A stretch of 64,000 nucleotides of DNA from the NCBI RefSeq assembly GCF_002954585.1, contig NZ_MSCI01000002.1:846089-910088 (forward strand), in the 5' to 3' direction. The translations under genes were made by a program, and so were the position numbers. Shown here in pieces: positions 8,631 to 17,164 of the stretch; within the stretch, counting starts at the first letter, position 1, and every line of letters begins with the position of its first letter. The DNA comes from Vibrio chagasii (GTDB taxonomy: Bacteria; Pseudomonadota; Gammaproteobacteria; Enterobacterales; Vibrionaceae). A model generated the notes under the pieces. It did no database searches and had not been told where the DNA came from. It saw only the letters and a program-made list of their open reading frames with translations.

Positions 8631-9497
8631 ATGAGTAAACTAAAGCAGATGTCGATTTTCGCTCATATTGTAGAGCAAGGCTCTGTATCGGCCGCGGCTG
8701 AAAAACTAGAGTTGTCTAAATCTGTTGTCAGTCAGCATCTAAAAATATTGGAGCAAGAGCTAGGCGCTTCCCTTCTTAAACGAACAACGCGAAGACAAAC
8801 CTTAACCAGTATGGGAGAACGTTTTTATCTAAGTTGTAAGGATATTAATGTGATCGCCGAATCGGCGTGGGATATGGCGAAATCGGAATTGGAAGAGCCA
8901 CAAGGGCGGATTCGTATCACGGCTCCGAATGCGTTGATGGATTTGCTGGTGGTGCCTGTTATTGCAGACCTGATGAAACAGTATCCAAAATTAAAGCCGG
9001 AGTTGATTAGTGATGATCAACACTTAGATTTCATGGAGCACGATATTGATCTTGCGGTACGAGTTGGTAGCTCACGTGACAGTAATCTAAAACAGAAACG
9101 TTTAGGTAAGTTTAAAGATGTATTGTGTGGTGTCAAAAGCATGCGTGAACGCGAGCTTGAATCGATTCCATACATTGCAAATTCATGGCAGGGAAAGCAG
9201 GTGACTCACCATTTTAGTTCTCAAACCGAAGAGAACTTTGTTTATCAACAACAAGCTAGTTGTGTAACTAATTCGTTTCACAGTTGTCTTGCACTTATTA
9301 AATCGGGTGTTGGTATTGGTGCAATCCCAGACTTCTGCATTCCTCAGTTATCTGGTCAGGTTGTTGATATGCTGCCTAGCTTTGAATTACCGACCAACAT
9401 GGTTTATGCATTGACCCCATTTACTTCAAACACGCCGATTGCCATCCAATTGTGTGTCCAAGCATTAGAAGAAAAGCTCAAACAAAACTTGACTTGA
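8631..9497 (+). CDS. LysR-family transcriptional regulator
   Basis: A DNA-binding regulator of 288 residues, normal for the family. The N-terminal winged helix-turn-helix spans residues 1-60 (FAHIVEQGSVSAAAEKL, then SKSVVSQHLKILEQELG, then the RRQTLTSMGERF wing). The C-terminal periplasmic-binding-like effector domain covers residues ~88-288. It lies divergently beside the NTF2-like gene and probably controls it and its own promoter from the 141-bp gap. The effector is unknown. Confidence 0.92.
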   Translation: MSKLKQMSIFAHIVEQGSVSAAAEKLELSKSVVSQHLKILEQELGASLLKRTTRRQTLTSMGERFYLSCKDINVIAESAWDMAKSELEEPQGRIRITAPNALMDLLVVPVIADLMKQYPKLKPELISDDQHLDFMEHDIDLAVRVGSSRDSNLKQKRLGKFKDVLCGVKSMRERELESIPYIANSWQGKQVTHHFSSQTEENFVYQQQASCVTNSFHSCLALIKSGVGIGAIPDFCIPQLSGQVVDMLPSFELPTNMVYALTPFTSNTPIAIQLCVQALEEKLKQNLT

Positions 9498-9548
9498 TAT
9501 GAGGAAACTTTGTTGGAGCATGCTCTAGCTTGATTGCTGTAATTCTTT

Positions 9549-9591
9549 TGATGGAGGTAAACCTACTAGGTAGTGGTATCTCCATCATAAA
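9549..9591. other. Imperfect intergenic hairpin after the LysR gene
   Basis: Inverted arms TGATGGAGGTA and TATCTCCATCA flank an inner short palindrome (CTACTAGGTAG). There is no U-run, so a terminator call is weak. It lies between convergent genes. Confidence 0.35.
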
Positions 9592-9635
9592 GGCATACAG
9601 AATGCTGGTCACTCTTGCTTCAGAGCAATATTTTT

Positions 9636-9833
9636 TTAAGGTTTGTGGTTGGATACTGAAATTGACTCGACATTAGAAGATGCATCGAATCTAACATTGA
9701 CCAAAACGGTTTCGCGTTCAAAGGTCACATCATCAAAATCTGTCGCTGCGATTTTAAATCCATTTTTAGCAAATAAGCTTGTGACGACCGTGCGTTGTTT
9801 CTGTTCCATAGCGTGTGTTAGTAGCTCGTCCAT
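9636..9833 (-). CDS. Hypothetical 65-residue protein
   Basis: An unrecognised small soluble protein. It is a two-part sequence: a helical MDELLTHAMEQKQRTVVTSL start and a beta-rich C-terminal part (VTFERETVLVNVRFD). The ATG at 9833 sits behind GGAGAAAATT; an upstream Met at 9845 is in frame but would overlap that site. It converges with the LysR gene and has no operon partner. Confidence 0.6.
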   Translation of the reverse strand: MDELLTHAMEQKQRTVVTSLFAKNGFKIAATDFDDVTFERETVLVNVRFDASSNVESISVSNHKP

Positions 9834-10339
9834 AATTTTCTCCATTGCTGAACACTGTACATAATGTAAAGGTAAAGACTCTTTGTTATGAGATCAATTG
9901 CTTAAATAATAGTTTTAATTTATGGATTCTGTTTAATTATTTTCAATATTTAATTCACTGATGATCTTCTTGTATTAACAATGTGTAGCTTATGGTTTAG
10001 ATAAATTGATGTGAAATTGGTCAAGTTTTTTGGAGCACCGCTGTTTCCTGCAGAAAATTGATTGAAATAAATAGTAACAAAGTAGTGTGTGCTGTTGCGT
10101 AATGCCCTCAATTTAATCGTTCTATCTTGGGTTGGTATTTAAGCAGAGGTATTCGGTTTGGATGTATTGGAACTCATAATTGTTCATGGATATACATTTT
10201 CTAATGTTATAAATGTTATAAATGTTATTAAATTCATATCCTTGCTTTTTATATTCTCTTGATTTATAAAATAAGCATTCACCGATAAATTCATGATTAT
10301 ATTAGTTTTTACTAACCTTTAATAACATGGAGAAAGGCG
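9834..10339. other. AT-rich intergenic region with a short tandem repeat
   Basis: About 500 bp without a convincing gene, very AT-rich. It holds the upstream region of the small minus-strand gene on the left and that of the 142-residue protein gene on the right. The only structure seen is a 9-bp tandem repeat at 10203-10229. Confidence 0.6.
10203..10229 (+). repeat. 9-bp tandem repeat, three units
   Basis: The unit AATGTTATA occurs three times in a row, the last unit ending in T. It lies about 110 bp upstream of the 10340 gene, so copy-number change could in principle alter spacing to a distant promoter element. Confidence 0.8.
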
Positions 10340-10768
10340 ATGAATAAGAACCAAACACGCAATAGGTTAGCGAATTTATTGAGGCTGCGTAGACCATACA
10401 AGGCATCTGACTTTCTAGTGAGCTCTGATGAACTTCGAGTCAAGAAGGATGTTTACAGCTTACGTAAAATCAAACAGCTGGAAATCCGACAGCTAGGTAT
10501 CAAAGAAAACGCAATCAACGTCATTTCATTGGCCTTGATGCTATCTGCAGCAACTTGGGCGTTCGTACCTCAGTTTGGGTTACCTATGCTCGCTCTGACC
10601 TTCATTTTGGCTTTTGTTTCGTGGCGAAAATACGAGCTTCGTGCAGAGTTTAAAGGGGCAGACGAAACTGGTGATCACTGGGTATCTGTAGCTCGAGGCT
10701 GTACTCGTGAAGAGTTTAAGATCTTAAAGAGTATCGAAGTGAATTTGCGAGAACAAGTTGTAAGCTAA
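10340..10768 (+). CDS. Hypothetical inner-membrane protein
   Basis: A 142-residue protein that I do not recognise. The N-terminal 55 residues are highly basic (NRLANLLRLRRPYK, LRKIKQLEIRQLG). They are followed by a hydrophobic hairpin at about residues 58-92 (two segments, broken by VPQFGLP) and a polar C-terminal domain. The layout resembles small membrane proteins with a PH-like cytoplasmic strand set, but no motif confirms this. Start is clear: GGAGAAAGGCG precedes the ATG. A weak terminator follows. Confidence 0.7.
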   Translation: MNKNQTRNRLANLLRLRRPYKASDFLVSSDELRVKKDVYSLRKIKQLEIRQLGIKENAINVISLALMLSAATWAFVPQFGLPMLALTFILAFVSWRKYELRAEFKGADETGDHWVSVARGCTREEFKILKSIEVNLREQVVS

Positions 10769-10807
10769 GTGCGACCTCGCAGATAGCATGGTTCACCCCT
10801 AAACTAG

Positions 10808-10832
10808 GCTCGTCATCATTGGCGAGCTTTTT
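10808..10832 (+). terminator. Weak rho-independent terminator
   Basis: A 7-bp stem GCTCGTC / GGCGAGC (one G-U pair) is followed by TTTTTAC. It lies downstream of the 142-residue membrane protein gene. Confidence 0.6.
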
Positions 10833-10865
10833 ACTTTTGGAAAGGCAAGACTTATTAAAAACGAT

Positions 10866-11723
10866 ATGAAGCAAAAGCCAGTAGCCTTGGGTGTCATCTT
10901 TCTTGGTTTCAGTCTTTACACTAATGCTGACACTATTGAGTTCCCTGGTTGTGTTGAAGGTGAAGTGTTGAACACCGAGGTTCACCTTTACATTGACGAG
11001 TCTATGTTGTTGGAATACTCGAAGGCATTTATCGCTAGTAAAGTCGCCACATGGGAAGGTTACTCCAACCTAGTTTTGAAAAACTCATGTATTCCTATGT
11101 GGAGAAAGGTAACCCAAATTACTTATACATCTGCTATCGATAGCCTTTGGTTTCAAAATGTGAGTGCGGCAGAGAGGCTACTCAAATTATTGATGGAAGA
11201 TCCAATTGAAGAAATCACAGAGGACGGTCGTCCTATTTTTACAGGTGTTGTGTTTTCAAATTATCATTCTGCTTTCGAGTCTCGATATTGTGGTGTCGCA
11301 TCTAAGGCCTCTCGTTTTTTCTCTTTGGCTATAAATTGCCCAGACTCGACAATGGAACATGAAATTGGTCATATGAGCGGCGCCAACCATGACTATAAAA
11401 CGGTGCTAAAAGATTACGCGACTATCGAACATTTTATCGCTGACAGGTACCCCAAAGCGCCCGCATATTCATTCGGTGCTACATGTGCAGAGAGAGGCAC
11501 TGTGATGTCTTATGAGCGTGATATTATTCCTGCCTATTCTAGTCCTGAAATTAGAGTTAACGGACAGCAATGTGGAGATAACGCGCATCACAATAATGCG
11601 AGAGTGCTTAGAGAGTTCGCAGATACTCATTTAAAGCTAATAGACTCAAAAAAAATAAGTCGAGCTAATACCGAGAATAATCAAACAGTACGATGGCGTT
11701 TGAAAACAGGACAAGGAAAGTGA
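10866..11723 (+). CDS. Secreted metzincin zinc metalloprotease (reprolysin-like)
   Basis: A predicted secreted peptidase of 285 residues. It begins with a signal peptide (MKQKPVALGVIFLGFSLYTNA, cleavage near residue 21). The extended zinc motif HEIGHMSGANHD is at residues 165-176, with Glu166 as catalytic base and a metzincin Asp after the third His. The Met-turn follows in GTVMSYE. Cysteines around residues 29, 75, 142, 158 and in the C-terminal part suggest disulfides. Substrate is unknown. The GNAT gene downstream starts directly after the stop codon, so the two are probably co-transcribed. Few close family anchors outside the motifs are visible. Confidence 0.78.
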   Translation: MKQKPVALGVIFLGFSLYTNADTIEFPGCVEGEVLNTEVHLYIDESMLLEYSKAFIASKVATWEGYSNLVLKNSCIPMWRKVTQITYTSAIDSLWFQNVSAAERLLKLLMEDPIEEITEDGRPIFTGVVFSNYHSAFESRYCGVASKASRFFSLAINCPDSTMEHEIGHMSGANHDYKTVLKDYATIEHFIADRYPKAPAYSFGATCAERGTVMSYERDIIPAYSSPEIRVNGQQCGDNAHHNNARVLREFADTHLKLIDSKKISRANTENNQTVRWRLKTGQGK

Positions 11724-12245
11724 ATGGACATAATGATAAGACCAGCAATGTCTAGCGAATTAGCTGCTATTTATGCTTTGGTTATCTCAAACGATGAGTG
11801 GACTAAGTTTAATGGCCCTTATTTTTCGTATTCTCATCCGTCATTAGAAAGCTTTGAAGCGCATTCGTTTAAACGGTTGCTCGAGGGTGATGACCTGCAG
11901 CTGGTGGTGGTCGAAGGTGTACCTGTTGGAACCGTGAGCTGCTACTGGGAATGCGAAGAGACACGATGGCTCGAAGCTGGCGTAGTCATTTATAACTCTG
12001 ATTATTGGGGGAAGGGGATCGCAGCATTGGCACTTCCGCTTTGGATTACTTACTTATTCGAAAACAAACAGATTGAGCGTGTTGGGCTAACTACTTGGTC
12101 AGGTAACCCGCGCATGATGTCTCTCGCTTTGAAGCTAGGTTTCCAGCAAGAGGCGAAGCTGAGAAAGGTGCGATATTACCAAGGCGAGTATTATGACTCG
12201 TTGAAGTATGGGGTGCTGCGTAGCGAGTGGCTGGAGAGAGGATAG
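11724..12245 (+). CDS. GNAT-family N-acetyltransferase
   Basis: A 173-residue acetyl-CoA-dependent acetyltransferase of the RimJ/RimL-like type. The acetyl-CoA loop is reduced to YWGKGIAALALPLWI (residues ~94-108), followed by RVGLTTWSGNPRMMSLALKLGF, the typical C-terminal helix-strand. Its ATG immediately follows the metalloprotease stop codon, which indicates translational coupling. It shares the ending style QEAKLRKVRYYQGEYYDSL with other members. The substrate may be an amine, a protein N-terminus or an antibiotic. Confidence 0.85.
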   Translation: MDIMIRPAMSSELAAIYALVISNDEWTKFNGPYFSYSHPSLESFEAHSFKRLLEGDDLQLVVVEGVPVGTVSCYWECEETRWLEAGVVIYNSDYWGKGIAALALPLWITYLFENKQIERVGLTTWSGNPRMMSLALKLGFQQEAKLRKVRYYQGEYYDSLKYGVLRSEWLERG

Positions 12246-12358
12246 CGATAAATATCTGTTTTTTGTTTGATGATTCCTTATCGATTCAGTGGTAACACCC
12301 TGATCTAAAAAGTGAGAGTGAGCGTACTTCTACTCAGATTTTAAAGGATGAGTAGACA

Positions 12359-12610
12359 ATGAAATTATCTAAAGAGAGTGAATCAAGAATTATTGAAATG
12401 GCGTGGGAAGACCGAACGCCATTTGAGGCAATAGAACACCAATTTGGTTTAAACGAATCCCAGGTGATTCGTTTTATGCGAAGTCACATGAAGCCAGGTA
12501 GCTTCAAATTATGGCGCGCTCGCGTCGCAGGTCGTGCGACAAAACATTTAAAACTTCGTAGCTCTGAAGTGTCGAGAGGTTATTGTCCAACACAATATAA
12601 GCGGCAGTAG
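12359..12610 (+). CDS. TIGR03643/DUF2805 family protein
   Basis: A small conserved protein of 83 residues with the family pattern: SRIIEMAWEDRTPFEAIEHQFG, then VIRFMRSHMKPGSFKLWRARV and RATKHLKLR. The first part has a helix-turn-helix look, and the basic end supports nucleic-acid binding, though function is unknown. A start ATG at 12359 lies after a poor ribosome site (AGGATGAG). Confidence 0.88.
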   Translation: MKLSKESESRIIEMAWEDRTPFEAIEHQFGLNESQVIRFMRSHMKPGSFKLWRARVAGRATKHLKLRSSEVSRGYCPTQYKRQ

Positions 12611-12673
12611 GTTTTCTACTAACCATTTATCTCTTTCTTTCAGTGGCTATCGATCTAAATAGGGAGATTGAGA

Positions 12674-13162
12674 TTGAATAGTTTGATTGGATTAGCGATA
12701 GGCTTTTTGTTTGTGATGCCTATCGCCACCTTATTGCATGAATTGGGTCATGCAACCCCTCAGCTTATTGCGGGTCACAAAGTTGAGGTGGCCCTCGGGA
12801 ATAGCGAAAAGGCCAAAGTTGTTCAAATTGGCAATCTCACACTGTCAATTTCAAGCTTTTCAATGAATGTTGGCTTTGCCTCAATAACTAAACAGGGCGG
12901 TAAATCCTTACAAGCATGGTCTCTAGTTATGGGGCCGCTTACCTCATTACTCCTGTGTCTATCGTTGTATTTTACTAATAGCAATCAACTCCCTTACATC
13001 GCTTCTTACGTCATTAATTTTGGTGTCTATTTTTCATTGGCTCAGTTTGTGATGACAGCATTGCCTATCTATTACCCTAGTGCGTTTGGTGCCTATGAAG
13101 GGATGCCTAGTGATGGTAGGCAACTACTGGAACTTTATGGCTTAGCAAAGTGTCGAGAGTAG
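12674..13162 (+). CDS. Predicted M50-like membrane metalloprotease
   Basis: A membrane protein of about 163 residues with an HELGH zinc motif inside its first hydrophobic segment (PIATLLHELGHATPQLIAG, residues ~18-36). This is the pattern of site-2-protease-like M50 peptidases. Further hydrophobic segments lie at about residues 80-105 and 112-137. The usual second motif with the third zinc ligand is not obvious, so activity is uncertain. The start is non-ATG: AGGGAG precedes TTG codons at 12668 and 12674, and spacing favours 12674. It has no peptidase target gene next to it. Confidence 0.6.
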   Translation: MNSLIGLAIGFLFVMPIATLLHELGHATPQLIAGHKVEVALGNSEKAKVVQIGNLTLSISSFSMNVGFASITKQGGKSLQAWSLVMGPLTSLLLCLSLYFTNSNQLPYIASYVINFGVYFSLAQFVMTALPIYYPSAFGAYEGMPSDGRQLLELYGLAKCRE

Positions 13163-13350
13163 TGGTCGTTAATAGATTGGTTGAATCTTATTGCTTGGCA
13201 TTTTTTGGATTCAAATGTGGACTCTAATACTGAGTTGAAAGACACTTATCACACCACGTTCGAGCGCACTAATTTTGTGAATCAAGCGACGCAAAACCGT
13301 TAGTGCGTGCGATATCATTACTTAAGCTTGAGTGAATTGAGTAGAGGAAA

Positions 13351-13980
13351 ATGGAATATTTATTGGTTCTTCTTCACGTTGCGCTGATTTGGATGCTGGC
13401 GGTCGCAACGCCCGGCGCGAATGTGCTGTTGACGATTAACACAGCGCTGCACTACAACCGCAAGCTAGCAAAATATTCTGCTTTTGGTGTCAGTACATCC
13501 ATATTGCTATGGTCACTGTTTGGATGCACCGGCTTGGTTATTTTGCTCTCCCATTTCCCGGCATTGTTTAGCGTTATGAAGATCGTTGGTGGCAGTTATT
13601 TGTTGTACTTGGGTATGCGCCAGATCCTTTCAACACGAAAAGCCAAACAACTAGATGAAGGCCTGAATACTAGCGAAGCGATGCTGCCTTCAAGTAGAAA
13701 AGTCTTTATGTCTGCGTTTATCACTAGCATCTTAAACCCTAAAACGGGTTTCTTTGTCGTGAGTTTGTTTAGTGTCTCTATGCCTGAAAATATTACCATC
13801 CCGATGGTCATCGCCATTATGCTGACTATGTCTGGTATCACCTTATGCTGGCATATGTTTTTGGCGACAGCCTTTTCACATCGAGCAGCGAAAAGTGTTT
13901 ATGCACGTATCTCAAGTATCATGGATTATGTAACCGGCGGCTTGTTTACGCTGTTTGGTATTAAAGTCATGGCGTCTTAA
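13351..13980 (+). CDS. LysE/RhtB family amino-acid exporter
   Basis: An inner-membrane exporter of 209 residues, second in this window. The signature TPGANVLLTINTAL is at residues ~20-33, and the ILNPKTGFFVVSLF motif lies in the middle, with about six hydrophobic segments. GAGGAAA precedes the ATG. It is about a quarter identical in feel to the copy at 3705, so they are paralogous family members and not a recent duplication. The exported compound is unknown. Confidence 0.9.
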   Translation: MEYLLVLLHVALIWMLAVATPGANVLLTINTALHYNRKLAKYSAFGVSTSILLWSLFGCTGLVILLSHFPALFSVMKIVGGSYLLYLGMRQILSTRKAKQLDEGLNTSEAMLPSSRKVFMSAFITSILNPKTGFFVVSLFSVSMPENITIPMVIAIMLTMSGITLCWHMFLATAFSHRAAKSVYARISSIMDYVTGGLFTLFGIKVMAS

Positions 13981-14040
13981 TGTGTGTTATCTGCTCATAT
14001 CAATACTGTATCAAAGTGTTTTTAATAGGTTTTAGAGTTC

Positions 14041-14688
14041 ATGATTGAATGTAAGAAGTTTATTTTTGATGTCGATGCAACACTGGTTGATACCCAAGTG
14101 GTTATCGACAATATTTGGAAAAAATGGTGCAAGACTGTTGGTGTTCGTTATGAAACCATGAGTAAATATATCCACGGGCGAAAAATCGAAGAGACGCTGA
14201 GCTGTATTGGTATGGAATTCTCTAATGTCACTGAGGTCAATAAAGTCAAAACTATTGCGACCCAAGAGATGAAGTGCGCCAAGGCTATACCAAATTCTCA
14301 TGATTTCTTATCAAAATTAGGCCCGGATTGCTGGTCAATCGCAACGAGTGGACCTAGAGCGGTCGCAACAACAAGCTTGGAAGCCTCCGGTTTTACGTTG
14401 CCAAAGGTCATGATTTGTGCCGAAGATGTGGCACGAGGTAAGCCAGCACCGGATCCTTTCCTTAAAGCCGCAGAAGCTTTGGGCGCAAAACCAGAAGATT
14501 GCGTTGCAGTTGAAGATTCACCATCTGGCGTACTATCGGCCAAGAAGGCAGGGTGTTTCACGATCGCTCTATTAACCAGCCATACCAGAGAAGAATTAAA
14601 ATCAGCAGATTTGATCGTAAATGGTTTTGATGAGCTCAAACTTACCTGCAGTCCGATTGGAACCTATCAGGTTCATCGTGCTTATTAG
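14041..14688 (+). CDS. HAD-IA family hydrolase with altered motif I
   Basis: A phosphatase-like HAD protein of 215 residues, similar in layout to beta-phosphoglucomutase/sugar-phosphatase proteins. Motif I reads FDVDATLVDT: the nucleophile Asp10 and acid/base Asp12 are kept, but the near-invariant Gly after DxD is Ala13. Other motifs are intact: IATSGPRA, RGKPAPDPFLKAA (motif III Lys) and VEDSPSGVLSA (motif IV). A cap domain occupies residues ~18-80. Activity is probable but may be changed. It is the first of a run of closely packed plus-strand genes with the acetyltransferases. Confidence 0.85.
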   Translation: MIECKKFIFDVDATLVDTQVVIDNIWKKWCKTVGVRYETMSKYIHGRKIEETLSCIGMEFSNVTEVNKVKTIATQEMKCAKAIPNSHDFLSKLGPDCWSIATSGPRAVATTSLEASGFTLPKVMICAEDVARGKPAPDPFLKAAEALGAKPEDCVAVEDSPSGVLSAKKAGCFTIALLTSHTREELKSADLIVNGFDELKLTCSPIGTYQVHRAY

Positions 14689-14726
14689 AAACATCCTTAA
14701 TTTTATCGTAAGAGGAATAGATAACA

Positions 14727-15245
14727 ATGAAACTAGTGTCGCCCTCCAAAGAATTTGAGTCCGCTTTTAAGGTGTATTACCAAGACTTCTTGGAGCACGA
14801 CATCGATAACTCTGAGTATTACAAAGACGGTGTTCTTGATTTTTCTCGTTATATTGAATGCTTAAATGATGAGGCTAGAGGCGTTAACTTACCCGATGGT
14901 TATGTGCCATGTAATCATTATTGGTTGGTAAATGATGAAGGAGAGATACTCGGCGCCATTCGTGTTCGTCATCGTATCGATAATGAGTTTCTGTCACTTG
15001 AAGCGGGGCACATTGGCTACGATATTGCTCCTTCAAAGAGAGGTTCTGGCTACGGCAAGGCAATGCTCAAATTCGCTATTCCAAAAGCGAGCTCTCTGGG
15101 TATTAAACAAGCTTTGATTACCGCGGACGAAGACAATATAGCTTCACGAAAAGTCATTGAGGCAAATGGCGGTAAGTTTGAAAAAATCGTTTTTGGTAAA
15201 GTTTTTCCTGGTCCAGTAGCTCGTTATTGGCTTGACTGTCAGTAA
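14727..15245 (+). CDS. GNAT-family N-acetyltransferase
   Basis: A 172-residue acetyltransferase. Motif A is well formed: GHIGYDIAPSKRGSGYGKAM (residues ~94-113), with the acetyl-CoA pyrophosphate loop RGSGYG, then ALITADEDNIASRKVIEANGGK. The layout matches the predicted YkkB/YesJ-like acetyltransferases. AGAGGAAT precedes the ATG. It lies 38 bp after the HAD gene and 38 bp before another GNAT gene. The substrate is unknown. Confidence 0.9.
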   Translation: MKLVSPSKEFESAFKVYYQDFLEHDIDNSEYYKDGVLDFSRYIECLNDEARGVNLPDGYVPCNHYWLVNDEGEILGAIRVRHRIDNEFLSLEAGHIGYDIAPSKRGSGYGKAMLKFAIPKASSLGIKQALITADEDNIASRKVIEANGGKFEKIVFGKVFPGPVARYWLDCQ

Positions 15246-15283
15246 CGCAATACAGGTTAGGCGACAGATAAAAAGGAATTTTG

Positions 15284-15832
15284 ATGTTTAAAATAGAGAC
15301 TGCCAGGTTGGTTCTGAGAGACATGATGTTTGAGGATCAAAGCGCGTTTGTGGCTATGTCACAGGACGCTAAATATCAGCGCTTCTATAATGAGATTGAT
15401 TGTGAGCCTAGTAAGTACCATCAACTTACTCAATTGTTTGTTGAACAGGCTGAGGAAGATCCTCGTCAGTCCTATCAATTAGCTGTGGAAAGTAAAGAGT
15501 CAGGGAAGTTTATCGGAACCGTGTGTTTGCGCCTTGAAGATAACCAGCAAGCTTCAATGGGTTGCGCTTTTGCGAGAGAGATTCAGGGGAAAGGGCTACC
15601 CATAGAAGCGGCCAATGCTCTGGCTGGTTTTGGGTTTTCAGAGTTAGGTGTTCATCGAATTTATGCGGAAACCATTGGTGAGAATCTAGCGGCGATAAGA
15701 TTGTGTAAGTCACTCGGGATGAGACAAGAAGCTTGCTTTAAAGAGCACCGATTTTTCAAAAATAAGTGGTGGGATACCGTTGTATTAGCGATGCTTCGCT
15801 CAGAGTGGGAAGGTGAGAATAATGGAAAGTGA
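15284..15832 (+). CDS. GNAT-family N-acetyltransferase (RimJ/RimL-like)
   Basis: A 182-residue acetyltransferase of the RimJ/RimL/SpeG type, starting MFKIETARLVLRDM. The acetyl-CoA region is FAREIQGKGLPIEAANAL, a modified Q-x-x-G-x-G loop, followed by HRIYAETIGENLAAIRLCKSLGM. I chose the ATG at 15284, just after an in-frame TTG, with AAAGGAA upstream. The next GNAT gene overlaps its 3' end by 11 bp, so the two are translationally coupled. Confidence 0.88.
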   Translation: MFKIETARLVLRDMMFEDQSAFVAMSQDAKYQRFYNEIDCEPSKYHQLTQLFVEQAEEDPRQSYQLAVESKESGKFIGTVCLRLEDNQQASMGCAFAREIQGKGLPIEAANALAGFGFSELGVHRIYAETIGENLAAIRLCKSLGMRQEACFKEHRFFKNKWWDTVVLAMLRSEWEGENNGK

Positions 15833-16355
15833 ACGACTTAAATTAACGCCTCCTTCATTAATCCATACTGATGAAATGTTTAACGTTGTTCAGGAATGTA
15901 TGGCTGAGCTGTCCGAATTCCTGCCTTGGGTTTCTGAATCCTTAACTCGGCAAAAACTTGAACTCAATACTCAAGAGGCCGCCAATAATTTCACTAATTT
16001 TATGGGGGAGTTTTGGTTCAATATTATTGAAAAGAACACTGAGGCGTTCATCGGCGCCATTGGTTTTATTGTCCGAGACGACTCTATACCTTGTTTTGAA
16101 ATAGGTTATTGGTTAAGAACTTCTAAAACTGGATTTGGTTATGTGAGCGAGGCTATTCATCTCGTCGAAGAGTTTGCCTTCCTTAATAAAGGGGCAAAGC
16201 GGGTTGAAATAAAAATGGCTGCAACGAATTTGAAAAGTCAGGCAGTGGCGAAGCGATGTGGCTACCAGCAAGAAGCATGTTTAGCTAATGCTCGGCGTTT
16301 ACCTTCTGGAGAGTTAGACAGCACGCTGGTTTATGCCAAAACGTGCTTATCTTAA
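15822..16355 (+). CDS. GNAT-family N-acetyltransferase (RimJ/RimL-like)
   Basis: A 177-residue acetyltransferase beginning MESERLKLTPPS and resembling ribosomal-protein serine acetyltransferases (RimL-like). Recognisable parts are FIGAIGFIV, FEIGYWLRTSKTGFGYVSEA (acetyl-CoA loop) and VEIKMAATNLKSQAVAKRCGY. The ATG at 15822 overlaps the upstream gene's stop codon region, with GGTGAGAA before it. It is the fourth acetyltransferase in less than 5 kb. Confidence 0.88.
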   Translation: MESERLKLTPPSLIHTDEMFNVVQECMAELSEFLPWVSESLTRQKLELNTQEAANNFTNFMGEFWFNIIEKNTEAFIGAIGFIVRDDSIPCFEIGYWLRTSKTGFGYVSEAIHLVEEFAFLNKGAKRVEIKMAATNLKSQAVAKRCGYQQEACLANARRLPSGELDSTLVYAKTCLS

Positions 16356-16437
16356 TTTCTGGGATGGTTGAATCTTGATGTGTGGGATTTTCTAAGTTTA
16401 TTTGTAAGTACTAACATGTTGAGCTTTAGACTTGAAC

Positions 16438-16959
16438 TTAGCTGTTTGGTTCGTCATCTACTGTGACATCGCCATTCATCGAGTTGTAGTAAATAGATAT
16501 CCCCGGTACGACTCGATAATGATAACGGCATTGGTCGGTGTGGATGTACTCAGCGATATAGTCAGTATTAGTCGGTGAGTTGAAACTAGAAACGCTCGGT
16601 GGATCAATCAGGAGAGCTCCCCATACCGAAATACAGTCTTCCGGATTATCCAGCCTTGGAAAATCTTCTGCGTAAGGCCATTGCTGTACTGGGTATCCCC
16701 ATTCATTGAAGTCAAGCTGGCCGGTGACAGAATCATCATATATAGGAATATTCGTAGATGGACCGCCACCGTTTAAGGTCAAATTTTTTGAGTAGGCAAG
16801 ATCGACACCTGCTTTGAAAGCAGCGCCAGTACCTTTCACGGCTGCAATATGCGAATCTGTACTCACATTCAGGAATCTGGGCGCTGCCGTAACGGCGATT
16901 ATTCCAAGAATCACAATAACGACAACAATCTCAATAATTGTAAAACCGTTCTTTTTCAT
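16438..16959 (-). CDS. Type IV pilin / pseudopilin-like protein
   Basis: A 173-residue protein with a class III prepilin signal: MKKNG followed by FTIIEIVVVIVILGI, so PilD-type peptidase would cut between Gly5 and Phe6. Glu at position 5 of the mature form is kept. The body resembles MSHA-type pilins (APRFLNVSTDSHIAAVKGTGAAF), with two late cysteines probably forming the C-terminal disulfide. AGAGGTGCATA precedes the ATG at 16959; an in-frame start at 16995 is less likely. It stands alone, away from any visible pilus operon, so it could be a minor or orphan pilin. Confidence 0.85.
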   Translation of the reverse strand: MKKNGFTIIEIVVVIVILGIIAVTAAPRFLNVSTDSHIAAVKGTGAAFKAGVDLAYSKNLTLNGGGPSTNIPIYDDSVTGQLDFNEWGYPVQQWPYAEDFPRLDNPEDCISVWGALLIDPPSVSSFNSPTNTDYIAEYIHTDQCRYHYRVVPGISIYYNSMNGDVTVDDEPNS

Positions 16960-17164
16960 TATGCACCTCTTTTGAAGACGGCAAGTATGCACCATAAGTA
17001 ACTATTGCCAAAGGAAATTTCTATATTGCAGAGGTGATTTTATTAACCAATAATGAATGTTGTGATTTACATGGCTTTATTTTATAAAACTCAATCTAGA
17101 AATATCTTAAGAGCCGGATATCTCACTTCAATATTGAATTTAGATAGACAAGGAGTTTGTTTTC

